This document shows positions 1-5,766 of a stretch of 6,466 bases of DNA, piece after piece. The notes beneath the pieces were generated by a model. The model made no database searches. It was not told where the DNA came from and saw nothing but the letters and a program-made list of their open reading frames with translations. This stretch comes from JANLSE01 sp038214135 (GTDB lineage: Bacteria; Chloroflexota; Chloroflexia; Chloroflexales; Roseiflexaceae): assembly GCA_038214135.1 (NCBI GenBank), contig JBBQSD010000223.1:1-6466 (forward strand), given 5' to 3'. The position numbers were made by a program, and so were the translations under genes. How positions within the stretch are numbered: position 1 is the stretch's first letter; each line of letters opens with the position of its first letter.

Positions 1-43
1 TGGGCGGTTCACGAACCGTAGATCGGTGGGCGGTTCACGAACC
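1..43. repeat. Two direct copies of a 17-bp palindromic repeat unit
   Basis: The 17-mer TGGGCGGTTCACGAACC occurs at 1-17 and again, without mismatch, at 27-43. Each copy contains the inverted repeat GGTTC-AC-GAACC. On the minus strand, which is the strand of the upstream kinase gene, the second copy reads on from the stop codon as TAGGGGAGGTTCGTGAACC. This resembles the short REP-like GC-rich elements scattered between genes in Chloroflexota. The family assignment comes from general familiarity and was not searched. The window edge cuts the region, so more copies may lie to the left. In the kinase mRNA these units could form 3' hairpins, but no T-run follows them, so a canonical terminator is not supported. 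Confidence 0.75.
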
Positions 44-47
44 TCCC

Positions 48-3000
48 CTACACTGTTGCGTAGGCGGCCAATGGAAGGCGGACGAAGATGCTGGTTCCGC
101 CATTCAATGCCGACTCAATCGTTAGTGTTCCGCCTAGTTGGGCAACCCGTTCGTGCATGCCAATTAGGCCAAGCCGGTGTTCAATATGGGCACTCTGGCG
201 GATGACGGCGACATCGAAGCCAACGCCATCATCTTCGACAATCATATGCACCGCATCCGCGCGCCGATCAATAATCAGATTGACACTCGTGGCCTTGGCG
301 TGCTTGAGCACATTGGTTAGGGCTTCTTGAACCAGCCGATAGAGCGCTGTTTCGATTGACCAGGGGAGGCGTTCTTGTTCCAGCCCACTGGTATGGAAAT
401 CGACAGCAATCAGTACTTGGGCCGACCATTGTTCCACCAGGTTTGATACTGTTGCAACCAGACCCAGATCATCGAGCGCTGGTGGCCGTAGTTGCAGTGC
501 GAGTGTGCGCACCTCGCGCCCGATCTGGGTTGCCAGCTTCTGTAGCGGCTCGATCCGTTCGTGCATGGCGGAATTTTTTGGCGCAGCATCGCGGATGGCC
601 TTGAGACCCAGCATTAACACCGTCAGATCCTGGCCCATTTGATCATGCAGTTCGCGGGCGATGCGGCGGCGTTCTTCTTCCTGGGCCGTCACCAGTTGGC
701 GGAGCAGCAATTGGCGGGCTTGCTCGGCCTGTTGATGTTCATTGATTTCGCTTTGAAGCGCTGTATTCATCTGAGCGAGTTCGCTGGTTCGCGATTGTAC
801 CCGCTGTTCCAGTTCATCGTGGGCTTGTTGCAGAACAGTGGCCATCTCTGTGCGCTCACTGATATCCTCAATCGCAATCAGGAGCAGTAGCTCACGATTG
901 GGCATGTGCTGGAGTTGGCGTGCATTCAGCAGAAGTGTTCGTATGCCAATCGTTGGGAACTCCTGCCGTACTTTAATATCCTGAAACTCAGTAGCGGGAT
1001 CGAGCTGTTCGCCAAGCAACACCCGCAGTTGCGGAATATCCCAGTGCCGCTCCCCAAGCTCATAGATCAGCCGTTGTTCTGTTTCTGCTGCTGTTGTCTG
1101 AAACATCTGATAGAACGAGCGATTGGCCGATTGCACACGCAGATGTGGATCGAGAATGAGCAGCGGCCCGCGCACGGTTTCGACAATCCGTTCGGCATCA
1201 CTGCGCGCCTGTTGGACAGCAACGAGTAGCCGTTCCTGTTCTAGCTCGGCATGTTTCAGCTCGGTGATATCGACAAACATCAGCACGACGCCATCAATGA
1301 CATTGGCCAGCGTCCAGTATGGGCGAATACGCATCATCCACCAGATCTGGCTATTGGGCCGCTGCACCATCAGTTCATATGGCGTCAGGGTGTTCAGCAC
1401 GTGTGTGATCGACTCATTCAGATCACTGCCATGAAAGCGCGGCGCGATATCGGTGATTGGCCGGCCAACATCGCTATCGATCAAGCGGAAAACGGCCATC
1501 GCGGTTGGTGTGAAGCGGGCAATTCGGCCATCGGCGTGCAAGAAGACCACCGGCAGCTGCATGCTCGCAAACAGGTTCGCCAGATCGGCATTGACCCGAT
1601 CTAATTCTTCGACTTTACGATGAAGTTCGGTGTTGACCGTCTGTAGTTCTTCGTTGATCGACTGAATCTCTTCTTTCGATGTCTGAACCTCTTCGTTGGT
1701 CGATTGCAGCTCTTCATTCAGCGAGAGCAGCTCTTCATTGGCTAGTGCCTGCTCGGTGTTTGCTTCCTGAAGTTCATCAATCGTTGCCTCAAGTGCATCA
1801 CGGGTTGTTTGTAGTTCCAGGGTGAGCTGTTGAGCAAATGATTCATCATTCAGCGATTCCGAGCTAGCAACCTGGGTTCGCACAGTCCTGACCGGCACCG
1901 GTGGGCCATGTTCTTGAAAGATTACCAGCAGGAGTTGTTCTGCAAATGGCTGGACAACCAGGGTGATCTGTTGCACGCCAGTGGCGAGCGTCACCGCCAG
2001 ATGTTCACGCCTGCTCGAAGCCTGCGTTTTGATCGTCGTGCTCATGGCCGTCTGGAGTGCAATGCTGAGCTGCGGGTGAATCAGTGCCATAATATCGAGG
2101 CTTGCAGCGCCAACTGGTGGTTGCAGATACGCTCCAGTTCTTCCGGCGAAGAACACGATCTCGCGTTGCTGATTGATAATGACCGCTGGTGGCGTATACT
2201 GCTCCAGCAACTTGCGTTCAAGTAGTTCGCTGAGCTGCTGTTCACTTGCAATTGGCACGCGCCGTGTCGTTGCATAGCGCTGGAGTGATCGACGACGTGG
2301 ATTCGTCGTTGGGAAATCCACGAGTGGGTGAACCAGGCCATTGCTACGCTGGAACAGTCGTGCGTCTTTGTTCACCGTTCGAAACAACTCGGGGTATGCT
2401 GCAACACTCTCGGAGGAGCCAAGGAACAGGTAGCCTTGTGTTGCAAGGGCATAATGCAACAATGGAATCAGCTGTAATTGGAGATCGGCATCGAAATAGA
2501 TCAGCAGGTTTCGGCATACAATCAGATCCATGCGTACGAAGGGCGGATCGCCAATCAGATTGTGGGTCGTAAATGTACACAGTTCCCGTATTGCTTTCGT
2601 GACACGATAACCATGTGAATCCTGTACAAAAAAGCTCGCCAGCCGTTCCGCCGAGAGCTGATCGACAATTGCTTCGTTGTAGTGGCCCTGGCGGGCTGCA
2701 TCCAGTGCGACTTCATCAATATCGGTCGCAAAAATCTGCACGGGCGGTTGTGTCGTCAGCGTGGCCAGGTGTTCGCGCACCAGGATCGCAATCGAATAAG
2801 CTTCCTCACCAGTCGCACACCCTGCAACCCAGATCCGTAGCGGCGTTTCGCTGCTTTTATCCTGAAACAGCTTTGGGATAACGGATGTGGCGAGGGTGGT
2901 GAATGCTGCTGGATCGCGAAAAAAGCTGGTGACACTAATCAACAGATCCTGGAACAGGCTATCGATCTCATGGCGATCCTGGCGTAGTTGCTTGATATAG

Positions 3001-3827
3001 CCCTCAAGCGTATCGATTCGCATTACCTGCATGCGTCGATCAATACGCCTGAGCAGCGTGACTGGCTTGTAGTGGTGGAAGTCGTGGCCAGTCGCCTCTT
3101 GAATAAGATTGCAGACCAGCGCTAGCCCAACAACTGTTGCCGAATGTAGCGCATCCTGGTTGGCCTTTCCTGAGTGATGAATGACCTGCTGAACATGGGC
3201 CTGGAGCACGGCTGGCATCTGTTCAATTGGCAGAACATAATCGACCACACCGCGGGCGATTGCGCTCTGGGGCATGCCATCGTAGCGGGCCGAATCCGGC
3301 TCCTGCGCCAGCGTCAGCCCACCCTGAGCCAGGATTGCGGCGAGGCCGAGGGTGCCATCCGAGCCAGTTCCCGATAGCACAATCCCAATGGCGTGGTTGT
3401 GTTGATCGGCGGCGAGCGACTGAAAGAAGTGATCAATCGGCAGCCGATGGCCATGGGCTTCAGCGGGCGGTGCCAAGCCCAGAAACTCGCGATTGATCGT
3501 CAGTGTTTTGTTGGGTGGGATCAGATACACATTGTTTGGTGCGACCCGCATCTGATCGGTGATGGTGTGGACTGGCATTAATGTGTGGGGTGCCAGCAAT
3601 TCTGGGAGCAGGCTGGTATGCTGCGGATCGAGATGCTGGATCAACACAAATGCAAGCCCGCTATCGGCTGGCATATTGGTGAAAAAGGCGATAAACGACT
3701 CGAGGCCGCCTGCCGAGGCACCGATACCAACGACTAATGCAGGCGATAGCACTGCTGGCGGGCCGATCTGCGTGCTCACGAGATCAGCCAATGCTGGTTC
3801 CTGTGGCCGATTGTGGAGAGCAGTCAT
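48..3827 (-). CDS. CheB-CheR-PAS-histidine kinase fusion protein (HisKA_3 type)
   Basis: This is a cytosolic signalling fusion of about 1259 residues, numbered here from the ATG at 3827. Residues 32-212 are a CheB methylesterase with catalytic S38 (GASAGG), H65 (QHLDP) and D157 (SGTGSDG). Residues 231-494 are a CheR methyltransferase with VTSFFRD at 299, the SAM-binding GCATGEEAYS at 336, ATDID at 367 and CRN at 438. A PAS-like stretch follows (542-641), then a long coiled coil of NEELQS-type heptads (664-749) and two PAS domains (about 750-861 and 876-996). The C-terminus is a HisKA_3 dimerisation domain with phospho-acceptor H1061 (ELHDQMGQ) and an HATPase with N1172, DDGVGFD at 1199, GLIGMHER at 1220 and GGTS at 1243. 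All key residues are present, so methylesterase, methyltransferase and kinase activities are all plausible. There is no receiver domain and no membrane segment. The frame opens upstream to a TTG at 3914 and an ATG at 3872. The ATG at 3827 is preferred because it leaves a short leader before CheB, but none of the three has a good Shine-Dalgarno sequence. No partner receptor or response regulator lies in the window. Confidence 0.95.
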   Translation of the reverse strand: MTALHNRPQEPALADLVSTQIGPPAVLSPALVVGIGASAGGLESFIAFFTNMPADSGLAFVLIQHLDPQHTSLLPELLAPHTLMPVHTITDQMRVAPNNVYLIPPNKTLTINREFLGLAPPAEAHGHRLPIDHFFQSLAADQHNHAIGIVLSGTGSDGTLGLAAILAQGGLTLAQEPDSARYDGMPQSAIARGVVDYVLPIEQMPAVLQAHVQQVIHHSGKANQDALHSATVVGLALVCNLIQEATGHDFHHYKPVTLLRRIDRRMQVMRIDTLEGYIKQLRQDRHEIDSLFQDLLISVTSFFRDPAAFTTLATSVIPKLFQDKSSETPLRIWVAGCATGEEAYSIAILVREHLATLTTQPPVQIFATDIDEVALDAARQGHYNEAIVDQLSAERLASFFVQDSHGYRVTKAIRELCTFTTHNLIGDPPFVRMDLIVCRNLLIYFDADLQLQLIPLLHYALATQGYLFLGSSESVAAYPELFRTVNKDARLFQRSNGLVHPLVDFPTTNPRRRSLQRYATTRRVPIASEQQLSELLERKLLEQYTPPAVIINQQREIVFFAGRTGAYLQPPVGAASLDIMALIHPQLSIALQTAMSTTIKTQASSRREHLAVTLATGVQQITLVVQPFAEQLLLVIFQEHGPPVPVRTVRTQVASSESLNDESFAQQLTLELQTTRDALEATIDELQEANTEQALANEELLSLNEELQSTNEEVQTSKEEIQSINEELQTVNTELHRKVEELDRVNADLANLFASMQLPVVFLHADGRIARFTPTAMAVFRLIDSDVGRPITDIAPRFHGSDLNESITHVLNTLTPYELMVQRPNSQIWWMMRIRPYWTLANVIDGVVLMFVDITELKHAELEQERLLVAVQQARSDAERIVETVRGPLLILDPHLRVQSANRSFYQMFQTTAAETEQRLIYELGERHWDIPQLRVLLGEQLDPATEFQDIKVRQEFPTIGIRTLLLNARQLQHMPNRELLLLIAIEDISERTEMATVLQQAHDELEQRVQSRTSELAQMNTALQSEINEHQQAEQARQLLLRQLVTAQEEERRRIARELHDQMGQDLTVLMLGLKAIRDAAPKNSAMHERIEPLQKLATQIGREVRTLALQLRPPALDDLGLVATVSNLVEQWSAQVLIAVDFHTSGLEQERLPWSIETALYRLVQEALTNVLKHAKATSVNLIIDRRADAVHMIVEDDGVGFDVAVIRQSAHIEHRLGLIGMHERVAQLGGTLTIESALNGGTSIFVRLPLAAYATV

Positions 3828-3835
3828 GGCACACG

Positions 3836-3852
3836 TTACATATTTCTGCCTT
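3836..3852 (-). promoter_or_regulatory. Possible start-stop codon with its own ribosome site, upstream of the kinase start
   Basis: On the minus strand AAGG (3852-3849) is followed after 7 nt by ATG TAA (3841-3836). The preferred kinase ATG at 3827 comes 8 nt after that TAA. The kinase ATG itself has no nearby purine tract, so ribosomes could be recruited at AAGG and reinitiate. This is inference from spacing only. The motif is short enough to occur by chance, and it would lie inside the coding region if the TTG at 3914 is the true start. Confidence 0.25.
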
Positions 3853-3873
3853 ACGCTAAGGCGATTCGCCATG

Positions 3874-3911
3874 TGTGATGTGGGCCGGATCACAGTGTTC
3901 ACACAATCACA
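3874..3911. promoter_or_regulatory. Cluster of TGTGA/TCACA half-sites upstream of the kinase gene
   Basis: TGTGA occurs at 3874-3878 and TCACA at 3890-3894, 3899-3903 and 3907-3911. The first two extend to 6-bp arms, TGTGAT and ATCACA, around a 9-bp centre. The last two lie in an exact tandem duplication of TCACACAA (3899-3914). The cluster sits 47-84 bp before the preferred ATG, a sensible place for an operator. The half-site resembles that of CRP-family regulators, but the spacing differs from the CRP consensus, so no regulator is named. If translation starts at the TTG (3914) this is coding sequence instead. Confidence 0.3.
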
Positions 3912-4017
3912 CAATGAGTAGTATGCAGGGACGCTTGTTCGTTAGGGTATTATGAATATAATGTATGATAGCACTTTTTTGGTAGCTATGCGATGGGGTG
4001 TTATAGCTGTCAGCTAT

Positions 4018-4199
4018 TAGCATTCAGCATTCAGGATCTCGCTTGAACGCTTGAACGTTTGTTCGCTACTGGTATTCTCGCAGAACCGTGCGGCGTAGGT
4101 GTTGCACGCTGGTGGAATGAACGAACGCTGCTGTTATTGGCCGCAAACGCTCTTTGTGACAGATTAGCGGTCAGCAGAACTTCTGAAAGCTGAATGCTG
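4018..4199. repeat. Inverted-repeat pair bounding about 180 bp (possible MITE-like element)
   Basis: The left arm TAGCATTCAGCATTCAG (4018-4034) and the reverse complement of the right arm CTGAAAGCTGAATGCTG (4183-4199) match at 15 of 17 positions. The left arm is itself a tandem of CATTCAG. The interior encodes nothing convincing. A small non-autonomous element is possible, but no target-site duplication is obvious. CATTCAG-type simple repeats also occur between genes without being mobile, so the mobile reading is tentative. Confidence 0.35.
4040..4063. repeat. Short tandem repeat with 8-bp period
   Basis: CGCTTGAA is repeated exactly at 4040-4047 and 4048-4055, followed by a degenerate third unit, CGTTTGTT, at 4056-4063. 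The junction contains the small inverted repeat GAAC-GTTT-GTTC. It sits just inside the left arm of the larger inverted repeat. No function is evident. Confidence 0.5.
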
Positions 4200-4412
4200 A
4201 GGTAGATTGTCAGGTTTATTCTGGACACTCTTGTCAGGATCTCCCTGCTTCCTGCATGGCTATCAGCGCTCTATACTACCCACAAGGTAGATGCATGTCC
4301 CCATCCCAATGCTCATACGCCCTCCCTCGATAATTCTGAGCAGCCCCAATTATTCTGGCACTCCCAACCCCTTCGCTGAGGGATGCTGCATGCACTCTAC
4401 CTCTCCACGAAG

Positions 4413-4441
4413 TTGACCTTTACCTGAATGTGACGTATATT
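4413..4441 (+). promoter_or_regulatory. Predicted sigma70-type promoter for the CPBP protease gene
   Basis: TTGACC (4413-4418, 5 of 6 to consensus) and TATATT (4436-4441, 5 of 6) are separated by exactly 17 bp. Transcription would start near 4448, giving the protease mRNA an untranslated leader of about 200 nt. A second, weaker pair lies downstream: TTGACC (4514-4519), 16 bp, then TACGCT (4536-4541, 3 of 6). The use of either promoter is inferred from the sequence only. Confidence 0.5.
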
Positions 4442-4475
4442 TTTGCACCACTGTCCCTGCCCGTCGATTCGTTGG

Positions 4476-4494
4476 GGCGAACACGAGGTTCGCC
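4476..4494. repeat. Palindromic dispersed-repeat hairpin in the protease leader
   Basis: GGCGAAC (4476-4482) and GTTCGCC (4488-4494) form a perfect 7-bp stem with loop ACGAG, preceded by GTTGGG. The GGGGCGAAC/GTTCGCC form resembles the short palindromes common between genes in Chloroflexota and is similar in style to the repeats at 1-43. It would be transcribed from the 4413 promoter as part of the leader. Confidence 0.6.
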
Positions 4495-4572
4495 ACTTCA
4501 CATAGCAGTGCCATTGACCGCCGATTGTAAGAGAATACGCTACACCCCTGCTCCTAGCTGTTTGCGCCACTG

Positions 4573-4592
4573 AGGTAGGGCACCTGTTTTTT
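4573..4592 (+). terminator. Weak terminator-like stem and T-run in the protease leader
   Basis: AGGT (4573-4576), loop AGGGC and ACCT (4582-4585) are followed by G and six T residues (4587-4592). The stem is only 4 bp, so efficient termination is doubtful. It lies between the predicted promoter at 4413 and the protease start. It could therefore be a weak attenuator, the end of a short leader RNA, or a chance arrangement. Confidence 0.25.
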
Positions 4593-4645
4593 GTTGGCGG
4601 TATAGGCGTTTGTTCTGAAATATTTGAGAGAGATCGATAAACAGA

Positions 4646-5500
4646 ATGACACTGAACAATCCCAACCCGCAACGAACGGTTCGTAATCTGGTAATCTTTA
4701 CGATTGTCGTGCTTGCAAGTGGATGGTTCGGCTATGGCGTGGACAATCTGAGCAATACTCCGCCAGGCCAGCAGGGGCTTGGTTTGCTACTGTGGCTGAT
4801 GATGCCACTGATCACGGTGCTGCTCCTGCGCGCCTTTGCCGGAGATGGCTGGGAGGATTTTGGGCTTCGGCCAGCCTTCCAGGGCAACCTCAGATGGTAT
4901 CTGCTGAGTCTTGTGCTCTACCCACTTGTGGCTGTGCTGGTGTTGGCAATTGGTGGCATATTCGGCTGGGTCTCATTCCCCACGTTCTCATTGAACCTGG
5001 TGTTCGCAGCGTTTCTTGGCGCGCTGATCGCATCATTGATCAAGAACATCTTTGAGGAATTTGCCTGGCGTGGGTACTTGGCACCCAAGGTGTATTCGCT
5101 GGGATTGAATGCATATGTTGGGCATGCGATTGTTGGACTGATCTGGGGATGTTGGCACATCCCCTACCTACTGTTCTTGGTGGATCGAACCGTTCTCCAG
5201 GCGACAACGACGCAGAGTATGGTAACATTTATTCCACTCATGATTATCGGCCTTATCGCCGCTTCGATGGTCTATGGCGAAATTCGCTTGTTGACCAATT
5301 CGGTGTGGCCTGCGGTGCTGTTGCATACCATCGACAATGCTTTCGTTGATGTGCTCATCCTGCAAAGTGTGTTCACGATTGTTCCCGGAATGGACTTTCT
5401 TGTCTCGCCAGCGCCGCAATCTGTTCTCATGATTGTTTGTTTTTCATTGATCGGGATTGGATTGCACCAATACCGCATGCGCCAATTGCCCACCGACTAG
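4646..5500 (+). CDS. CPBP family intramembrane glutamic endopeptidase (CAAX/Abi type)
   Basis: This is a 284-residue polytopic membrane protein with about seven or eight hydrophobic segments (roughly 13-31, 45-62, 85-108, 117-134, 152-178, 193-210, 220-245 and 257-274). The three CPBP motifs are intact. Motif 1 is EEFAWRG with E137, E138 and R142. Motif 2 is WGCWHIP with W167 in the usual aromatic position and H171. Motif 3 is HTIDN with H227 and N231. In the family these residues form the active site of a protease buried in the membrane. Known members cleave prenylated CAAX proteins or process and give immunity to bacteriocins, but the substrate here cannot be told. No bacteriocin or prenylation gene is adjacent. 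The ATG is preceded by GAGAGAGA about 12 nt upstream, a weak ribosome site. A small hairpin follows the stop, and the next gene starts 101 bp later. Confidence 0.92.
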   Translation: MTLNNPNPQRTVRNLVIFTIVVLASGWFGYGVDNLSNTPPGQQGLGLLLWLMMPLITVLLLRAFAGDGWEDFGLRPAFQGNLRWYLLSLVLYPLVAVLVLAIGGIFGWVSFPTFSLNLVFAAFLGALIASLIKNIFEEFAWRGYLAPKVYSLGLNAYVGHAIVGLIWGCWHIPYLLFLVDRTVLQATTTQSMVTFIPLMIIGLIAASMVYGEIRLLTNSVWPAVLLHTIDNAFVDVLILQSVFTIVPGMDFLVSPAPQSVLMIVCFSLIGIGLHQYRMRQLPTD

Positions 5501-5501
5501 T

Positions 5502-5520
5502 GTTGGTGCAAAACACCGGC
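5502..5520 (+). terminator. Weak hairpin directly after the protease stop codon
   Basis: GTTGGTG (5502-5508) can pair with CACCGGC (5514-5520) around loop CAAAA, using two G-T wobbles. No T-run follows, so rho-independent termination is not supported. It may only stabilise the 3' end of the message. Confidence 0.25.
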
Positions 5521-5554
5521 TGTAGTTGGCAGACGTAACCCCTCATTCGCCCTA

Positions 5555-5593
5555 TGCTCTGTGCGTACCGATATGAATTGACGCACAGGAGCA
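5555..5593 (+). promoter_or_regulatory. Leader hairpin that buries the ribosome binding site of the small membrane peptide gene
   Basis: TGCTCTGTGCGT (5555-5566) pairs with ACGCACAGGAGCA (5581-5593) in 12 Watson-Crick pairs with a single bulged G at 5589. The loop is 14 nt. The only Shine-Dalgarno sequence of the downstream gene, AGGAG at 5587-5591, lies wholly inside the 3' arm. In RNA this should block translation until the helix is opened by heat, an RNA, a protein or a ribosome. The outer part, CTGTGCGT/ACGCACAG, is also a perfect 8-bp dyad in DNA, so a protein operator is the alternative. Confidence 0.55.
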
Positions 5594-5601
5594 CCCACTG
5601 T

Positions 5602-5703
5602 ATGGCTACCCTTACATCGCCAAAGGCCCAGGCCCGTTCCATCCGCTGGCCGCTCGTTGCTGGAATGACACTCGTTGTTCTGATCGCTGGAATACTACTA
5701 TAA
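5602..5703 (+). CDS. 33-residue single-span membrane peptide
   Basis: An ATG at 5602 opens a 33-codon frame ending in TAA at 5701-5703. AGGAG at 5587-5591 gives a strong ribosome site with 10 nt spacing. The peptide starts MATLTSPKAQARSIRW. After the basic residues K8, R12 and R15 comes one hydrophobic stretch, from about W16 to the C-terminal leucines, enough for one membrane span. The charge pattern predicts the N-terminus inside. I do not recognise the family. The layout (tiny hydrophobic peptide, good but occluded ribosome site, GC-rich hairpins after the stop) resembles silenced membrane-peptide genes such as type I toxins, or a small regulatory subunit of a membrane complex. Alternatively it is the surviving signal anchor of a truncated gene, since a repeat block begins right after the stop. 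Confidence 0.5.
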   Translation: MATLTSPKAQARSIRWPLVAGMTLVVLIAGILL

Positions 5704-5704
5704 A

Positions 5705-5745
5705 CGCGCGTCAGCGCGAAGCAGGGGTGTGGGGGCGCAGCCCCC
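5705..5745. repeat. Two GC-rich hairpins following the small membrane peptide
   Basis: The first hairpin is CGCGC-GTCA-GCGCG (5705-5718). The second is GGGGGC-GCA-GCCCCC (5731-5745). Both stems are perfect. They begin one base after the stop codon of the 33-residue peptide. An A-rich tract (GAAGAAAAATTAA), not a T-run, follows on the plus strand, so this is not a standard rho-independent terminator. The GGGGTGTGGGGGCGC wording resembles a dispersed intergenic repeat of Chloroflexota. It may stabilise the 3' end or insulate the downstream TetR gene. Confidence 0.6.
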
Positions 5746-5766
5746 GAAGAAAAATTAATCTCCTAC

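Larger units (their letters stand above)
3915..4412. other. Intergenic region without a convincing gene
   Basis: No reading frame here has protein-like character on either strand. An AT-rich patch at about 3947-3970 lies where a promoter for the minus-strand kinase gene would be expected, but no good -35/-10 pair reads leftward. On the plus strand TTGTTC (3935-3940), 16 bp and a perfect TATAAT (3957-3962) form a possible rightward promoter with no gene behind it. The inverted-repeat pair at 4018-4199 and the 8-bp-period repeat at 4040-4063 lie within this region. A small perfect hairpin, CTACC-CACAA-GGTAG, is at 4276-4290. The rest, to 4412, shows nothing recognisable. Confidence 0.6.

Noticed and set aside
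1..43. Possible CRISPR remnant from two identical 17-bp units
   Set aside because: The spacing between the units is only 9 bp, the unit is palindromic throughout, and there are only two copies. It fits a REP-like repeat instead.
3874..3894. CRP/FNR-type binding site
   Set aside because: The TGTGA and TCACA arms are separated by 11 bp rather than the 6 bp of the CRP consensus, so the family cannot be assigned. It is kept only as an unassigned half-site cluster.
88..3921. Numerous 60-120 codon plus-strand frames opposite the kinase gene
   Set aside because: All lie antisense to a continuous, fully domain-annotated protein and have no family signatures.
4110..4166. 16-codon plus-strand frame starting ATGAACGAACGC
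   Set aside because: It has only a poor GGTGG ribosome site, lies in the repeat segment, and shows no distinguishing features.
4031..4228. 65-codon open frame on the minus strand inside the inverted-repeat segment
   Set aside because: It is made largely of the CATTCAG and CGCTTGAA repeats and shows no domain or convincing ribosome site.
4471..4500. tRNA-like GGTTCGCC T-arm signature
   Set aside because: There is no acceptor stem, D-arm or anticodon arm at the required distances. The motif is explained by the 7-bp palindromic repeat.
4397..4672. 91-codon open frame on the minus strand overlapping the start of the protease gene
   Set aside because: Its composition is not protein-like, it runs through a palindromic repeat, it overlaps the predicted promoter and true start of the protease, and it has no recognisable domain.
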